A stretch of 64,000 bases of DNA from Caulobacteraceae bacterium (GCA_025450315.1 JANWHQ010000019.1:1-64000); one strand, 5' to 3'. Numbered from the stretch's first letter, positions 16,737 to 25,374 are shown. Program-made: numbers and translations. Notes: generated by a model not told the origin, from the letters alone.

Positions 16737-17662
16737 TGGCGGTTCCCGATTATCAGACAGTAATGCTGCCGCTCTTGAAGCGCGTGGCGACGGCTGAGCG
16801 CCCCGTTGCGATCAAGCAGCTTCTACCTGTCCTTGCGCAGGACATGGACCTATCCGACGCTGACCTGGCAGAGCGCCTGCCCAGCGGTCGGCTGGGCCTG
16901 TTCCACAACCGCGTCCACTGGGCGAAGCTTTACATGACACGGGCGGGTCTACTGAGATCGCCGCGGTGGGGGCTATTTGAGATCACCGATCAGGGGCGTG
17001 CCTTGCTGTCGGCGCATCCCACCCGCATCGACAACGGCGTCTTGGATCGTTTCCCAGAGTTCAAGGCGTGGCGGACGCATGAGGCGAAGCCAGGCGGCCC
17101 GGCGGCTGTCAGCGCCGCCCTGGATCAAGTCGCGGCGACGGCGACCCCGGAAGAGCGGATAGACCTTGCCCGCCGAGAGCTTGAGGCGGGGTTGCGCGCG
17201 GAGTTGCTGGACCGGGTCCGCCAGATGGACCCGTCGGACTTCGAAGGGCTGATCATCCAGCTTCTGGTGAAGATGGGATACGGCCAGGGCCGTTCCGAGC
17301 TTGCCGAAGCATTGGGCGGGAGCGGCGACGGCGGGGTGGACGGAGTGGTGAACCAGGACCCGCTCGGCCTTGACCGGGTCTATATCCAGGCAAAGCGGAA
17401 CAAAGAGGGCAACACCGTCAGCCCCGCCGAGATCAACAGCTTCATCGGAGCCCTCAACATCAAGCGGGCCAACAAAGGCCTTTTCGTAACCGCGTCCACG
17501 TTCACTCGGCAGGCGCGCGAACACGCCGGCTCCTCTACCCTTCACGTCGTCCTAGTCGACGGCGACCGCCTCGCCGAACTCATGGTCCACTATGGTGTCG
17601 GCGTACTGGTGCGCGACACCATAGAGGTGAAGGCAATAGACGAGGGTTTCTTCTCCGACTGA
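16736..17662 (+). CDS. mrr: Mrr-type (type IV) restriction endonuclease
   Basis: 308 aa; the ATG shares one base with the hsdM TGA. Residues 1-95 form the Mrr N-terminal winged-helix domain (RVHWAKLYMTRAGLL, RWGLFEITDQG). The C-terminal Mrr catalytic domain shows E170 in DPSDFEGLI, D202 in GSGDGGVDG and Q218/K220 in YIQAKR, a complete PD-(D/E)xK-type site. Length matches E. coli Mrr (~304 aa). Mrr proteins cut DNA bearing foreign methylation. Direct fusion of its reading frame to a type I modification operon is notable, because the host's own HsdM mark must be tolerated. Confidence 0.93.
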   Translation: MAVPDYQTVMLPLLKRVATAERPVAIKQLLPVLAQDMDLSDADLAERLPSGRLGLFHNRVHWAKLYMTRAGLLRSPRWGLFEITDQGRALLSAHPTRIDNGVLDRFPEFKAWRTHEAKPGGPAAVSAALDQVAATATPEERIDLARRELEAGLRAELLDRVRQMDPSDFEGLIIQLLVKMGYGQGRSELAEALGGSGDGGVDGVVNQDPLGLDRVYIQAKRNKEGNTVSPAEINSFIGALNIKRANKGLFVTASTFTRQAREHAGSSTLHVVLVDGDRLAELMVHYGVGVLVRDTIEVKAIDEGFFSD

Positions 17663-17940
17663 GGTTGCGCGCGCCGCGTTTAAACAGTGCCCCGCGTGTC
17701 GCCGACCGCCGCGTGCAAGGAAAGACACCTGCACGATTTCGTGCGACGGCGATCCGGCCCCACCCCCACCCCCACCCCGGTCTTTTTCAGGATGCGGCCC
17801 GACCTGGGGCCGCGAACGGCTGCCGGCAGATGGCGGCCGATCCGATGGAAAGGGTCAGAAGAGAGTTACAGGTAACATTTTGAACATTGCGCGCCGCCTG
17901 CGCATGCTCTCAGTAGGCAACCTTCAGATGGGAGGATGTC
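17663..17940. other. 278-bp intergenic region after mrr
   Basis: Contains a short C-rich microsatellite (CACCCC units near 17761-17778) and a GTTAC-AG-GTAAC dyad at 17865-17876 that could be an operator for the small gene at 17941. No other gene is supported. Confidence 0.4.
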
Positions 17941-18153
17941 ATGACCTATTCAGCGATTGCGACCCGCGTCCGCCATTTGGGTGGCGGCTACGCCAAGCCA
18001 TGCTGGATCGCGCACGTTAAGGCGGACAACGGCCTTACACGCGGACAAGCTCCGAACCGCATCGATCCGATATCTCGCGTCGCACCGTGCCCTCCGGCTA
18101 AGCGTCGCTTCATCGAGCGTGCGCTTCGGGACCTTGGTCTGATTTCGCCCTAA
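17941..18153 (+). CDS. Small conserved protein next to the right attachment site
   Basis: 70 aa, with a good Shine-Dalgarno (GGGAGG) seven bases before the ATG. The pattern [12 protein letters not shown]...APNR...PCPP...IERALRDLG reminds me of short conserved proteins found at the ends of alphaproteobacterial islands, though I cannot name the family. It is basic, with two Cys residues and PCPP. Its position 137 bp from the attachment site suggests a role in integration, excision or maintenance, but no motif proves it. Confidence 0.6.
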   Translation: MTYSAIATRVRHLGGGYAKPCWIAHVKADNGLTRGQAPNRIDPISRVAPCPPAKRRFIERALRDLGLISP

Positions 18154-18213
18154 AACACTCGCGACGCCTGGACTGAAGCGCGATAGGCGTACCGGGGCTC
18201 GTCGACGTGTCTC

Positions 18214-18235
18214 TGTTGGGGTGAATGTTGGGGTG
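18214..18235 (+). promoter_or_regulatory. Right arm-type repeats
   Basis: TGTTGGGGTG at 18214-18223 and 18226-18235, identical in sequence, orientation and 12-bp period to the pair at 5265-5286. Both pairs are preceded by CGTGTC a few bases upstream. They lie 55 bp inside the attachment core. Best read as binding sites for integrase or its accessory factor. Confidence 0.6.
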
Positions 18236-18290
18236 GCCTGTTCCGGCCCCAATAAAACTCTAGTAAAATCAATTAATTGCCTTGCGGCCC

Positions 18291-18304
18291 TGGCGCACCC
18301 GACA
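18291..18304. repeat. attR: attachment core within tRNA-Arg
   Basis: TGGCGCACCCGACA, identical to 5133-5146. Its first three bases are the complement of the encoded CCA end, so the element's edge coincides exactly with the mature tRNA terminus. Confidence 0.85.
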
Positions 18305-18367
18305 GGATTCGAACCTGTGACCTCAGCCTTCGGAGGGCTGCGCTCTATCCAGCTGAGCTACGGGTGC
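18291..18367 (-). tRNA. tRNA-Arg (anticodon CCG)
   Basis: 77 nt on the minus strand. The acceptor stem GCACCCG pairs with CGGGTGC; the D-arm contains AGCTCAGCTGGATAGAGC; the anticodon stem CAGCC/GGCTG encloses loop CTCCGAA with anticodon CCG, which reads CGG arginine codons; the T-arm is ACAGG-TTCGAAT-CCTGT; then discriminator G and encoded CCA. All four arms are intact, so the gene should be functional despite serving as the integration site at its 3' end. Confidence 0.96.
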
Positions 18368-18446
18368 TTTTTGGGCCTTGTGGGCCGCGGGGCCGGAAGG
18401 CGGCGGAACCTAGCCGAAAGGCCCCGGCCGCGCAAACCGCCTGTGC

Positions 18447-19409
18447 TCAGTACGCCGTCGGGTCCACCGTCTCGGGGGCGGAATAGGTGAGGGACATGAA
18501 GACGTCCTCCAGGTCCGGGTTCTCGGTGGCCAGGTCCTTGATGCGCACGCCGGCCGCGCGCACCGCGGTCAGCACCGCCTCGACGCTGGTCTCGGAGGTC
18601 TTGAAGGCCACCGCCAGGGCGCCGTCGGCGCGCAGCCGGGCGTCGAAGGGGCCGAGCGCCGGCACGGTGGAGAGCGGCTGCTCGGGCGTCACCACCACGG
18701 TGCGGGTGTCCATCCGGCGCAGCAGGCTGGACTTGGGCTCGCAGGCCACCACCTGGCCGCGGTTCATGATGGCGATGGTGTCGCAGAGCTCCTCGGCTTC
18801 CTGCAGGTAGTGGGTGGTGAGCACGATGGTCACCCCCAGCCCGTTCAGCTCCTCGACATAGGCCCAGAGCTGGCGGCGCAGCTCCACGTCCACGCCGGCG
18901 GTCGGCTCGTCCAGGATCAGCACCGGCGGGTTGTGCACCATGGCCTTGGCCACCATCAGCCGCCGCTTCATCCCGCCCGACAGCTGGCGCACATAGGCCT
19001 GGGCCTTGTCGCCGAGACCCATGACGTTCAGCAGCTCCTCGGTGCGGCGCTCCTTCCTGGGCACGCCGTAGTAGCCGGCCTGGACCTCCAGCGATTCCTT
19101 GGGGGTGAAGAAGACGTCGACGGTGATCTCCTGGGGCACCACGCCGATGGCGGCCCGGGCGTCCCTAGGCTGCTCGTCGATGTCCAGGCCCCAGATCTTC
19201 ACCGTGCCCGAGGTCTTGCGGCAGAGGCCCGCCAGGATGTTGATGAAGGTCGACTTGCCCGCGCCGTTGGGGCCCAGAAGGCCGAAGATCGAGCCGCGCG
19301 GGATCATCAGGTCCACCCCGCCCAGCGCGGTCTTCTCCGGCACGGACTTGGACGCGGGGAAGACCTTGGTCAGCCCATGGGCCTCGATCGCAAAGTCGGG
19401 AAGCTGCAT
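18447..19409 (-). CDS. ABC transporter ATP-binding protein (ABC-2 type), orphan
   Basis: 320 aa from the ATG at 19409 ([17 protein letters not shown]); upstream extensions lack support. Walker [10 protein letters not shown] at 46-54, signature LSGGMKRR at 143-150, LDEPTAGVD at 166-174, and an H-loop in [11 protein letters not shown]. The C-terminal ~100 residues resemble the accessory domain of drug- or polysaccharide-exporting ABC-2 ATPases (CcmA/NodI-like). No ABC-2 permease gene lies on either side: downstream is tRNA-Arg and upstream is an opposite-strand gene. Its membrane partner must be elsewhere. Cytoplasmic face of the inner membrane; substrate unknown. Confidence 0.9.
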   Translation of the reverse strand: MQLPDFAIEAHGLTKVFPASKSVPEKTALGGVDLMIPRGSIFGLLGPNGAGKSTFINILAGLCRKTSGTVKIWGLDIDEQPRDARAAIGVVPQEITVDVFFTPKESLEVQAGYYGVPRKERRTEELLNVMGLGDKAQAYVRQLSGGMKRRLMVAKAMVHNPPVLILDEPTAGVDVELRRQLWAYVEELNGLGVTIVLTTHYLQEAEELCDTIAIMNRGQVVACEPKSSLLRRMDTRTVVVTPEQPLSTVPALGPFDARLRADGALAVAFKTSETSVEAVLTAVRAAGVRIKDLATENPDLEDVFMSLTYSAPETVDPTAY

Positions 19410-19548
19410 GGATGGCTCGGAGTCTTGGGAGGAAGGGCGGCGGCGAACGCCGTCGTGTTGACGCTCGTTTGGCCCCCGCGCATAGGTATGCGCGCCGGAC
19501 CTGATTGCCAAGCAGGTCCCCCTTGCCTGGCAGTGGAGCCCTCACCGC

Positions 19549-19800
19549 ATGGCCCTCGAGTCCGAGACCGCGTCCATCCCCTATGCCGATCCGCCCGAGG
19601 TGGTGAAGGTGCGCGTGCGCCGGATCGCCTGCGACGGCGTGGGCGGCGCGCTCGGCCATCCGCGCGTCTATCTGGAGATGGGCGAGGCGAACCAGGTGGA
19701 ATGCCCCTACTGCGACCGCCGCTTCGTGCTGGTGGGGCCCGCCGTCGACGAAAGCGAGTTCCTGGCGCCCGGCGTCTACGACGGCTCCTCGGGGCACTAG
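19549..19800 (+). CDS. Zinc-finger domain protein (zf-CHCC type)
   Basis: 83 aa. The core VRRIACDGVGGALGHPRVYL followed by VECPYCDRRFV is the zf-CHCC pattern shared with mitochondrial NDUFS6, with Cys, His and the CPYC pair as ligands. Short standalone members are common in alphaproteobacteria and are thought to bind zinc, possibly linked to complex I or proteostasis. Divergent from the ABC ATPase gene; SDR gene 145 bp downstream. Confidence 0.8.
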   Translation: MALESETASIPYADPPEVVKVRVRRIACDGVGGALGHPRVYLEMGEANQVECPYCDRRFVLVGPAVDESEFLAPGVYDGSSGH

Positions 19801-19944
19801 AGGCGCGGTCCCTTCCACCAAAGGGGGAGGATCCCAGGGTCGGCGCTGAACGAGATCTTCCCCCTGTGGGCGAAGTCCGCCCGAAGGGCGGGATGGGGGC
19901 GTCCCCAGCTTGCGAAGCCGCAGCTTCAAGGCCACGCTGGCTCG

Positions 19945-20760
19945 ATGCCTGAACCCCGCCCCCTCTGCCTGGTCACCGGCGCGTCGGCCGGGATCGGGGC
20001 CGAGCTGGCGCGGGTGTTCGCCGCCCACGGCTGGGACCTGGCCCTGACCGCGCGCCGCGCGGAGCGGCTGCAGGCCCTGGCCGAGGAGCTCGAGGCCGCG
20101 CACGGCGTGGAGGCCTTCGCCATCCCCGCCGATCTCGCGCAGGCCGGCGCCTGCGACGCGGTGCTGGGGGCCGTGGCCGAGCGCGGGCGTGTGGTCTCGG
20201 GGCTGGTGAACAACGCCGGCGATGGCCTGACCGGCGCCTTCGCCCAGGTCGGCTGGCCGGAGCAGGCCGCCATGCTGCAGGTCATGCTGACCGCGGTTGT
20301 CGAGATGAGTCACAAGGTCCTGCCCGGCATGACCGGGCGCGGCTTCGGGCGGATCCTCAACGTCGCCTCCCTGGCCGGGAAGCTGCCCGGATCGCCGGGC
20401 CAGACGCTCTACACCCCGATCAAGACCTTCCTGGTCCGCTTCTCCCAGACGCTCCACCTGGAAAACCTGGGCGCCGGGGTGCACGTCACCGCCCTCTGCC
20501 CCGGCTTCACCTTCACCGAATTCCACGACGTCAACCAGAGCCGCGCGAAGCTCGAGAAGCTGACGCCCCGTTGGCTGTGGCAGGACGCCCGCACGGTGGC
20601 CCGGCAGGGCTACGCGGCCCTGGAGGCGAACCGGCCCGTCTGCGTCACCGGCGCGCCCAACCGCGCGATCGCACTGGCCAGCCGGCTGATCCCCGAGGAC
20701 CTCGCCCTGTCGCTGACCGCCTGGTCCCAGCGCAGGATCGGCCGTAGGTGGAGCGACTGA
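19945..20760 (+). CDS. Short-chain dehydrogenase/reductase
   Basis: 271 aa. NAD(P)-binding TGASAGIG at 11-18, NNAG at 89-92, and catalytic S142, Y156 and K160 (YTPIK), the classical SDR set. R37/R38 (LTARRAERL) after the second strand favours NADPH. The C-terminal part contains CPGFTFTEFH and a helical tail. The substrate is not readable. The 144-bp gap upstream holds a GC hairpin (TCCGCCC-GAA-GGGCGGGA) and no gene. Confidence 0.88.
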   Translation: MPEPRPLCLVTGASAGIGAELARVFAAHGWDLALTARRAERLQALAEELEAAHGVEAFAIPADLAQAGACDAVLGAVAERGRVVSGLVNNAGDGLTGAFAQVGWPEQAAMLQVMLTAVVEMSHKVLPGMTGRGFGRILNVASLAGKLPGSPGQTLYTPIKTFLVRFSQTLHLENLGAGVHVTALCPGFTFTEFHDVNQSRAKLEKLTPRWLWQDARTVARQGYAALEANRPVCVTGAPNRAIALASRLIPEDLALSLTAWSQRRIGRRWSD

Positions 20761-20888
20761 AAGTCGCACGCGCGCCGCGCGCGAGAGAAAACTTACGGCT
20801 AATTCATTTGCCCGAGCATGAATTGCATCACAGAACGCCCCCTGCGGGCGGTTCCAGTGGCGGCCGGGGCCGCGCAAGGGAACAAACT

Positions 20889-21947
20889 ATGCGGCTCGAG
20901 CCCCGCTACATGGTCGTCGGCGGCATCGTCGGGGTATTCGCGCTCTATTTCGTGGTGAGCGCGGTCCTGGGCGGACATGGCCATGCGGCCAAGGCGTCCG
21001 CTCCGGCCGACACCACGCCGACCGTCCAGGTGTCCTTGCTCCAGCCCCAGATGCGGCCCGACACCGTGGCCATGCGCGGCCGCACCCAGGCGGCCCGCAC
21101 CGTCAGCGTCCGCTCCGAGACCGCCGGCGTGGTCGCCGCCACGCCGGTGCGCGAGGGCAGCTTCGTCCGCGCCGGCCAAGTGCTGTGCAAGCTGAAGGTC
21201 GACGCGCGGCAGGCGACGCTCGACCAGGCCGAGGCCAACCTGCGCTCCAAGCAGCTGACCCAGAAGGCGTCCGCCGAGCTGGCCGCCCGCGGCTTCCGCT
21301 CGCCGACTCAGCTCCTGGCGGACCAGGCCAATCTCGACCAGGCCTCGGCCTCGGTCCGCCAGGCCGAGGTGGCGCTGAATCAGACCGACATCCGCGCCCC
21401 CTACGCCGGGGTGTTCAACGAGCGCGACATCGAGGTCGGCGGCTATCTGGCGGCCGGCGGCGCCTGCGGGGTGGTGATCGAGCTGGATCCCCTGAAGATC
21501 GTCGGCGACGTGCCCGAGACCGAGATCGGCAAGGTGAAGCTGGGGGCGCCCGCCCACGTGGTGCTGGCCTCCGGCGAGAAGATCGACGCGGTGGTCTATT
21601 ACATCGCCAAGGACGCCGATCCCCAGACCCGCACCTATCCGGTCGAGCTGATCGCCCGCAATCCGGGCTCGGCGGTGCGCTCGGGCCTGTCGGCGGAGGT
21701 CCGCATCGACGCGGGCCAGATCGACGCCCACCTGGTGCCGGCCTCGAGCCTGGTGCTGGACTCGGCGGGACGGCAGGGGGTGCGCTACATTGGCTCCAGC
21801 GGGCTGGTGGCTTTCGCGCCCGTCAAGGTGCTGGACGAGACGTCTCAGGGCGTGTGGGTGTCCGGATTGAGCGGGCCCGTGCGCGTGATCACCGTCGGCC
21901 AGGCCTATGTCTCGGAGGGCCAGCGCGCCCGCGTGGCGGGCGGATAG
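20889..21947 (+). CDS. RND efflux periplasmic adaptor (membrane fusion protein)
   Basis: 352 aa from the ATG at 20889, preceded by AAGGGA. An N-terminal membrane anchor (MVVGGIVGVFALYFVVSAVL) leads to the lipoyl halves (SETAGVVAATPVREGSFVRAG and APYAGVFNERDIEVGGYL) around a coiled-coil hairpin rich in Gln/Ala (LDQAEANLRSKQL, ASVRQAEVALNQ), then beta-barrel and membrane-proximal domains. It should bridge the inner-membrane pump encoded next to an outer-membrane channel. No TolC-family gene is in the cluster, so a channel from elsewhere must be used. The pump gene starts 8 bases after the stop. Confidence 0.92.
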   Translation: MRLEPRYMVVGGIVGVFALYFVVSAVLGGHGHAAKASAPADTTPTVQVSLLQPQMRPDTVAMRGRTQAARTVSVRSETAGVVAATPVREGSFVRAGQVLCKLKVDARQATLDQAEANLRSKQLTQKASAELAARGFRSPTQLLADQANLDQASASVRQAEVALNQTDIRAPYAGVFNERDIEVGGYLAAGGACGVVIELDPLKIVGDVPETEIGKVKLGAPAHVVLASGEKIDAVVYYIAKDADPQTRTYPVELIARNPGSAVRSGLSAEVRIDAGQIDAHLVPASSLVLDSAGRQGVRYIGSSGLVAFAPVKVLDETSQGVWVSGLSGPVRVITVGQAYVSEGQRARVAGG

Positions 21948-21955
21948 GACGAGCC

Positions 21956-24900
21956 ATGATCGGGGCCCTGATCGACGGCGCGATCAAGCGGAGGAAGGTG
22001 GTCCTGGCGGTCACCTTCCTGCTGACCCTGTTCGGCCTGTTCGCCTATCTGAACCTGCCCCGGGAAGCCGACCCCAACATCAACTACGGCTACATCTTCG
22101 TGCAGGTGGTCTATCCGGGCGTCAGTCCGGAGGACTCCGAGCGCCTGCTGGTGCGGCCGCTGGAGACCGAGCTGCAGTCCATCGAAGGACTGAAGGAGAT
22201 GAACGCCCAGGCGGTGGAAAGCGCCGCGGTGGTGCTGCTCCAGTTCGAGCCCGAGGCCGATCCCGACCGGGCGCTCAACGACGTGCGCGCCAAGGTCGAC
22301 CAGGCGAGGGGTAGATTCCCACCCGACGCCTTGCCGCCGATCATCCAGCAGATCACCGCCGCCACCGACAATCCGGTGATCACCGTGATCATGCACGGCA
22401 CCGCGCCCGAGCGGACCCTCTACCATCAGGCCCAACAGCTGCAGCGCCGGCTCGAGGGGTTGAACGGCGTGCTCCAGGTCGACCTGAACGGCGGCCGCGA
22501 GGAGATGATGGAAGTCACCATCGATCCGGTGCGGATGCAGACCTACGGCGTCACGCCCGGCGAGCTGGCCGGCCTGATCCGCAACAACAACCAGCTGGTT
22601 CCCGCCGGCGACCTGCAGTCGGGCCAGGGCATGTTCTCGGTGAAGGTGCCGGGCGTGGTCCAGCGTCCCGAGGACATCGCGGCCCTGGCGATCAAGACCA
22701 ACGGCGACAAGGTGGTCACCCTCGGCGACATCGGCGAGGTCCGGCGAACGTTCAAGGATCCCACCTCGATCAGCCGCTACAACGGCGGCTCGGCCTTCGC
22801 GCTCGACATCACCAAGCGGCCGGGCGCCAACATCCTGGACACGGTCAAGACCATCAAGGCGGCGGTGGCCACCGAGCAGAAGGCCTGGCCGCCCAACGTC
22901 CAGGTGGCCTACGCCTTCGACCAGTCCGACCAGATCGGGCGCATGCTGGTCCTGCTGGAGTCGGGCCTGATTACCGCCTCGATCCTGGTCATGGTCGTGA
23001 TCATCGCCAGCCTGGGCGTGCGCCAGGGGCTGATGGTCGGCGCGGCCATCCCCGGCTGCTTCATGCTGACCTTCCTCCTGCTGGTCGCCGCCCACATGAC
23101 TTTGAACATGATGGTCATGTTCGGCCTGGTGCTGGCCGTCGGCATCCTGGTCGACGGCGGCATCGTGGTGGTCGAGTACGCCGACCGCAAGATGGCCGAG
23201 GGCTATCCCAAGGAGCAGGCCTTCGCCATGGCCGGCAAGCGGATGTTCTGGCCGGTGCTGAACGGCACCCTGACCACCCTGTCGGCCTTCGTGCCCTTCC
23301 TGTTCTGGAACTCCATCGCCGGCCGGTACATGAGCTACCTGCCCGAGACGCTGATCTTCGTGCTCTCCGCCTCGATCTTCATCTCGCTGATCTTCACCCC
23401 CGCCCTGGGCTCGGTGGCCGGGCGCAAGGCCGGCGCCGATCCGCACATGCTGGCCGAGATCGAGAAGTCCGAGCGCGGCGACCCGCGCCGGATGTCGGGC
23501 TTCATGGGCTGGTATGCGCGCACCCTGGGCGGGGCCATGGAGCGGCCGTTCCTGGTCACCGGCGGGGCCCTGCTGATCGTGATCGCCATCTTCACCTGGT
23601 TCGCCGTGAGCCAGCACAAGACCGAGCTCTTCCTGAGGCAGGACCCCGACCACGTGAACGTCTACGTCCAGGCCCGGGGCAACCTGTCGGTCCAGGCCCA
23701 GAACGAGCTGGTCGCCCAGGTCGAGCGCAAGCTGGCCGGCCAGGAGGGCGTGGACGCCACCTATGTGCGGGTGGGGCGCACCAATTCGGTGGGCACCGGC
23801 GGCGCGCCCAACGACTCCATCGGCCGCATCCTGGTGCAGTTCGTCGACTACCAGCAGCTGAAGAAGCTGCATAAGACCGGCCAGGACATCGCCGACGAGG
23901 TGCGCGCGCGCATCGGCGTCATCCCGGGCATGGGCATCGAGGTGCGCCAGCCCTCCTCGGGCACCAGCAACGGCAAGGACATCCAGGTCGAGTTGAGGTC
24001 CAACAATCCGGCCGACCTGAACCGGGCCGCCGACGTGATCCTGGCCCACATGCGCGCCGACCCGCGCCTGATGGAGCTGGAGGACAACCGCACCTCGCCC
24101 GGCATCGAATGGGACCTGGACGTCGATCGCGAGGCCGCCGGCCGCTACGGCGTGGACGTCTCCACCGTCGGACAGGCCATCCAGTTCGTCACCGACGGGG
24201 TGCTGGTGGGCAAGTTCCGGCCCGACGACTCCCGCGACGAGCTCGACATCCGCGTACGCTTCCCGCCCCAGGACCGCTCGCTGTCGGCCTTCGACCAGCT
24301 GATGATCAACACCCCCAAGGGCGCGGTGCCGGCCAGCTATTTCGTCAAGCGCGTGCCGGCCCGGCAGGTGACGGTGATCCACCGCCGCAACTCCGAGCGG
24401 CTGGTGCTGCTGCAGGCCAATGCGTCCAAGGGCAACGCCGCCAACCTGGTGGTGGCCGACATGAAGACCTGGCTGAAGACCGCGCCGATCGCTTCGGACG
24501 TGCAGTGGAAGTTCGCCGGCAACGACGAAGATCAGGACGAGGCATCGAAGTTCTTCATGGGCGCCATCCTCGCCACCCTGGCGATGATGGGGGTGATCCT
24601 GCTCTGGCAGTTCAACAGCTTCTACGGGGTGGTGGTGACCCTGTCGGCGGTGGTGCTGTCGACCGTGGGCGTGGTGCTGGGCATCCAGATGAATCTCTTC
24701 CACACCTTCGACTACATCTCCTGGATCATGGCCGGCACCGGCGTCGTCGCCCTGATGGGGGTGGTGGTGGGCCACAACATCGTGCTGGTCGACACCTTCT
24801 ACCAGCTGAGGCGCTCCGGCTATTCCGAGGCCGAGGCGGCCCTGCGCTCGGCGGTGCAACGGTTCCGGCCGGTGATGCTGACCACGGTGGTGACGGTAAT

Positions 24901-25177
24901 CGGCCTTCTGCCCCTGATGTTCCAGCTCGACCCGGCCTTCCGCACCGGCCACGTCGAGTACAAGGCGCCGGGCTCGGAGTGGTGGGTGCAGCTGGCCGGC
25001 ACGGTGGTCTGGGGCCTGAGCTTCGCGACCCTCTTGACCCTGTTCCTGACCCCGGCGGCCCTGGCCGCCCCGGCGGTGATCAAGCGGCGCACGGGCAAGC
25101 TCGTCGGGGCCGTCACCGGCCGCCGTCCCGAGCCGGCTCCCGCGCCGGGGCATGGCCTGCCGGAGGCGGCCGAGTAG
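21956..25177 (+). CDS. RND efflux transporter permease
   Basis: 1073 aa from the ATG at 21956. Typical RND layout: TM1 (VVLAVTFLLTLFGLFAYL), a large periplasmic loop with YPGVSPEDSERLLVRPLE, TM2-6, a second loop, and TM8-12. In TM4 the motif reads GILVDGGIVVVEY, where AcrB has two adjacent Asp (VDDAIVVVE): only the first is kept. This single-Asp form occurs in some HAE1-like branches and may mean a different proton relay. It forms a proton-driven trimeric pump with the preceding adaptor. Substrate unknown; drug- or solvent-type molecules are the family norm. Confidence 0.93.
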   Translation: MIGALIDGAIKRRKVVLAVTFLLTLFGLFAYLNLPREADPNINYGYIFVQVVYPGVSPEDSERLLVRPLETELQSIEGLKEMNAQAVESAAVVLLQFEPEADPDRALNDVRAKVDQARGRFPPDALPPIIQQITAATDNPVITVIMHGTAPERTLYHQAQQLQRRLEGLNGVLQVDLNGGREEMMEVTIDPVRMQTYGVTPGELAGLIRNNNQLVPAGDLQSGQGMFSVKVPGVVQRPEDIAALAIKTNGDKVVTLGDIGEVRRTFKDPTSISRYNGGSAFALDITKRPGANILDTVKTIKAAVATEQKAWPPNVQVAYAFDQSDQIGRMLVLLESGLITASILVMVVIIASLGVRQGLMVGAAIPGCFMLTFLLLVAAHMTLNMMVMFGLVLAVGILVDGGIVVVEYADRKMAEGYPKEQAFAMAGKRMFWPVLNGTLTTLSAFVPFLFWNSIAGRYMSYLPETLIFVLSASIFISLIFTPALGSVAGRKAGADPHMLAEIEKSERGDPRRMSGFMGWYARTLGGAMERPFLVTGGALLIVIAIFTWFAVSQHKTELFLRQDPDHVNVYVQARGNLSVQAQNELVAQVERKLAGQEGVDATYVRVGRTNSVGTGGAPNDSIGRILVQFVDYQQLKKLHKTGQDIADEVRARIGVIPGMGIEVRQPSSGTSNGKDIQVELRSNNPADLNRAADVILAHMRADPRLMELEDNRTSPGIEWDLDVDREAAGRYGVDVSTVGQAIQFVTDGVLVGKFRPDDSRDELDIRVRFPPQDRSLSAFDQLMINTPKGAVPASYFVKRVPARQVTVIHRRNSERLVLLQANASKGNAANLVVADMKTWLKTAPIASDVQWKFAGNDEDQDEASKFFMGAILATLAMMGVILLWQFNSFYGVVVTLSAVVLSTVGVVLGIQMNLFHTFDYISWIMAGTGVVALMGVVVGHNIVLVDTFYQLRRSGYSEAEAALRSAVQRFRPVMLTTVVTVIGLLPLMFQLDPAFRTGHVEYKAPGSEWWVQLAGTVVWGLSFATLLTLFLTPAALAAPAVIKRRTGKLVGAVTGRRPEPAPAPGHGLPEAAE

Positions 25178-25374
25178 CGGCCCTGGCGGGCGCCTTCGCC
25201 GGGGGCAACCCAGGGGGATGGGCCGCCGCAATTGCGGGCGTTTGCCCCGGCCTCCGGCCGATGCGGGGTCCGGTCCTGCCCCGGCCGCCGCCGCCGCTGA
25301 TATGCAGGGCTGGATGAGAGCCGCCCTGATCGTCCTGGTCCTGACGTCTGGCGCGCGTGGCGCGGCGGCGTGAG

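Larger units (their letters stand above)
5147..18290. mobile_element. tRNA-Arg integrated satellite-like element with restriction cargo
   Basis: About 13.1 kb between two 14-bp direct repeats, one of them the 3' end of an intact tRNA-Arg. The integrase sits next to the left repeat. It carries an integrase, an AlpA-like regulator, a prim-pol/helicase, an HNH protein, a type I restriction-modification operon and mrr. No relaxase, type IV secretion or phage structural gene is visible, so it is not self-conjugative. The integrase-AlpA-primase core resembles P4-like satellites and small integrative islands. Tandem TGTTGGGGTG repeats lie inside both ends. The tRNA is complete after insertion, as expected when the attachment core rebuilds its 3' end. 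Confidence 0.85.

Noticed and set aside
17761-17778. C-rich microsatellite CACCCC units
   Set aside because: Too short and simple to call functional; noted only as part of the intergenic region.
19801-19944. GC hairpins between the zinc-finger and SDR genes
   Set aside because: A TCCGCCC-GAA-GGGCGGGA hairpin exists but has no T-run. It could be a weak terminator or a dispersed repeat; not supported enough for a separate feature.
21905-25231. Very long open frame antisense to the RND permease (also 30958-35040 minus, 35933-39985 plus)
   Set aside because: High GC at third positions removes stops from other frames. The opposite frames contain full family motifs, while these frames read as low-complexity Arg/Gly/His/Gln-rich sequence with no domains.
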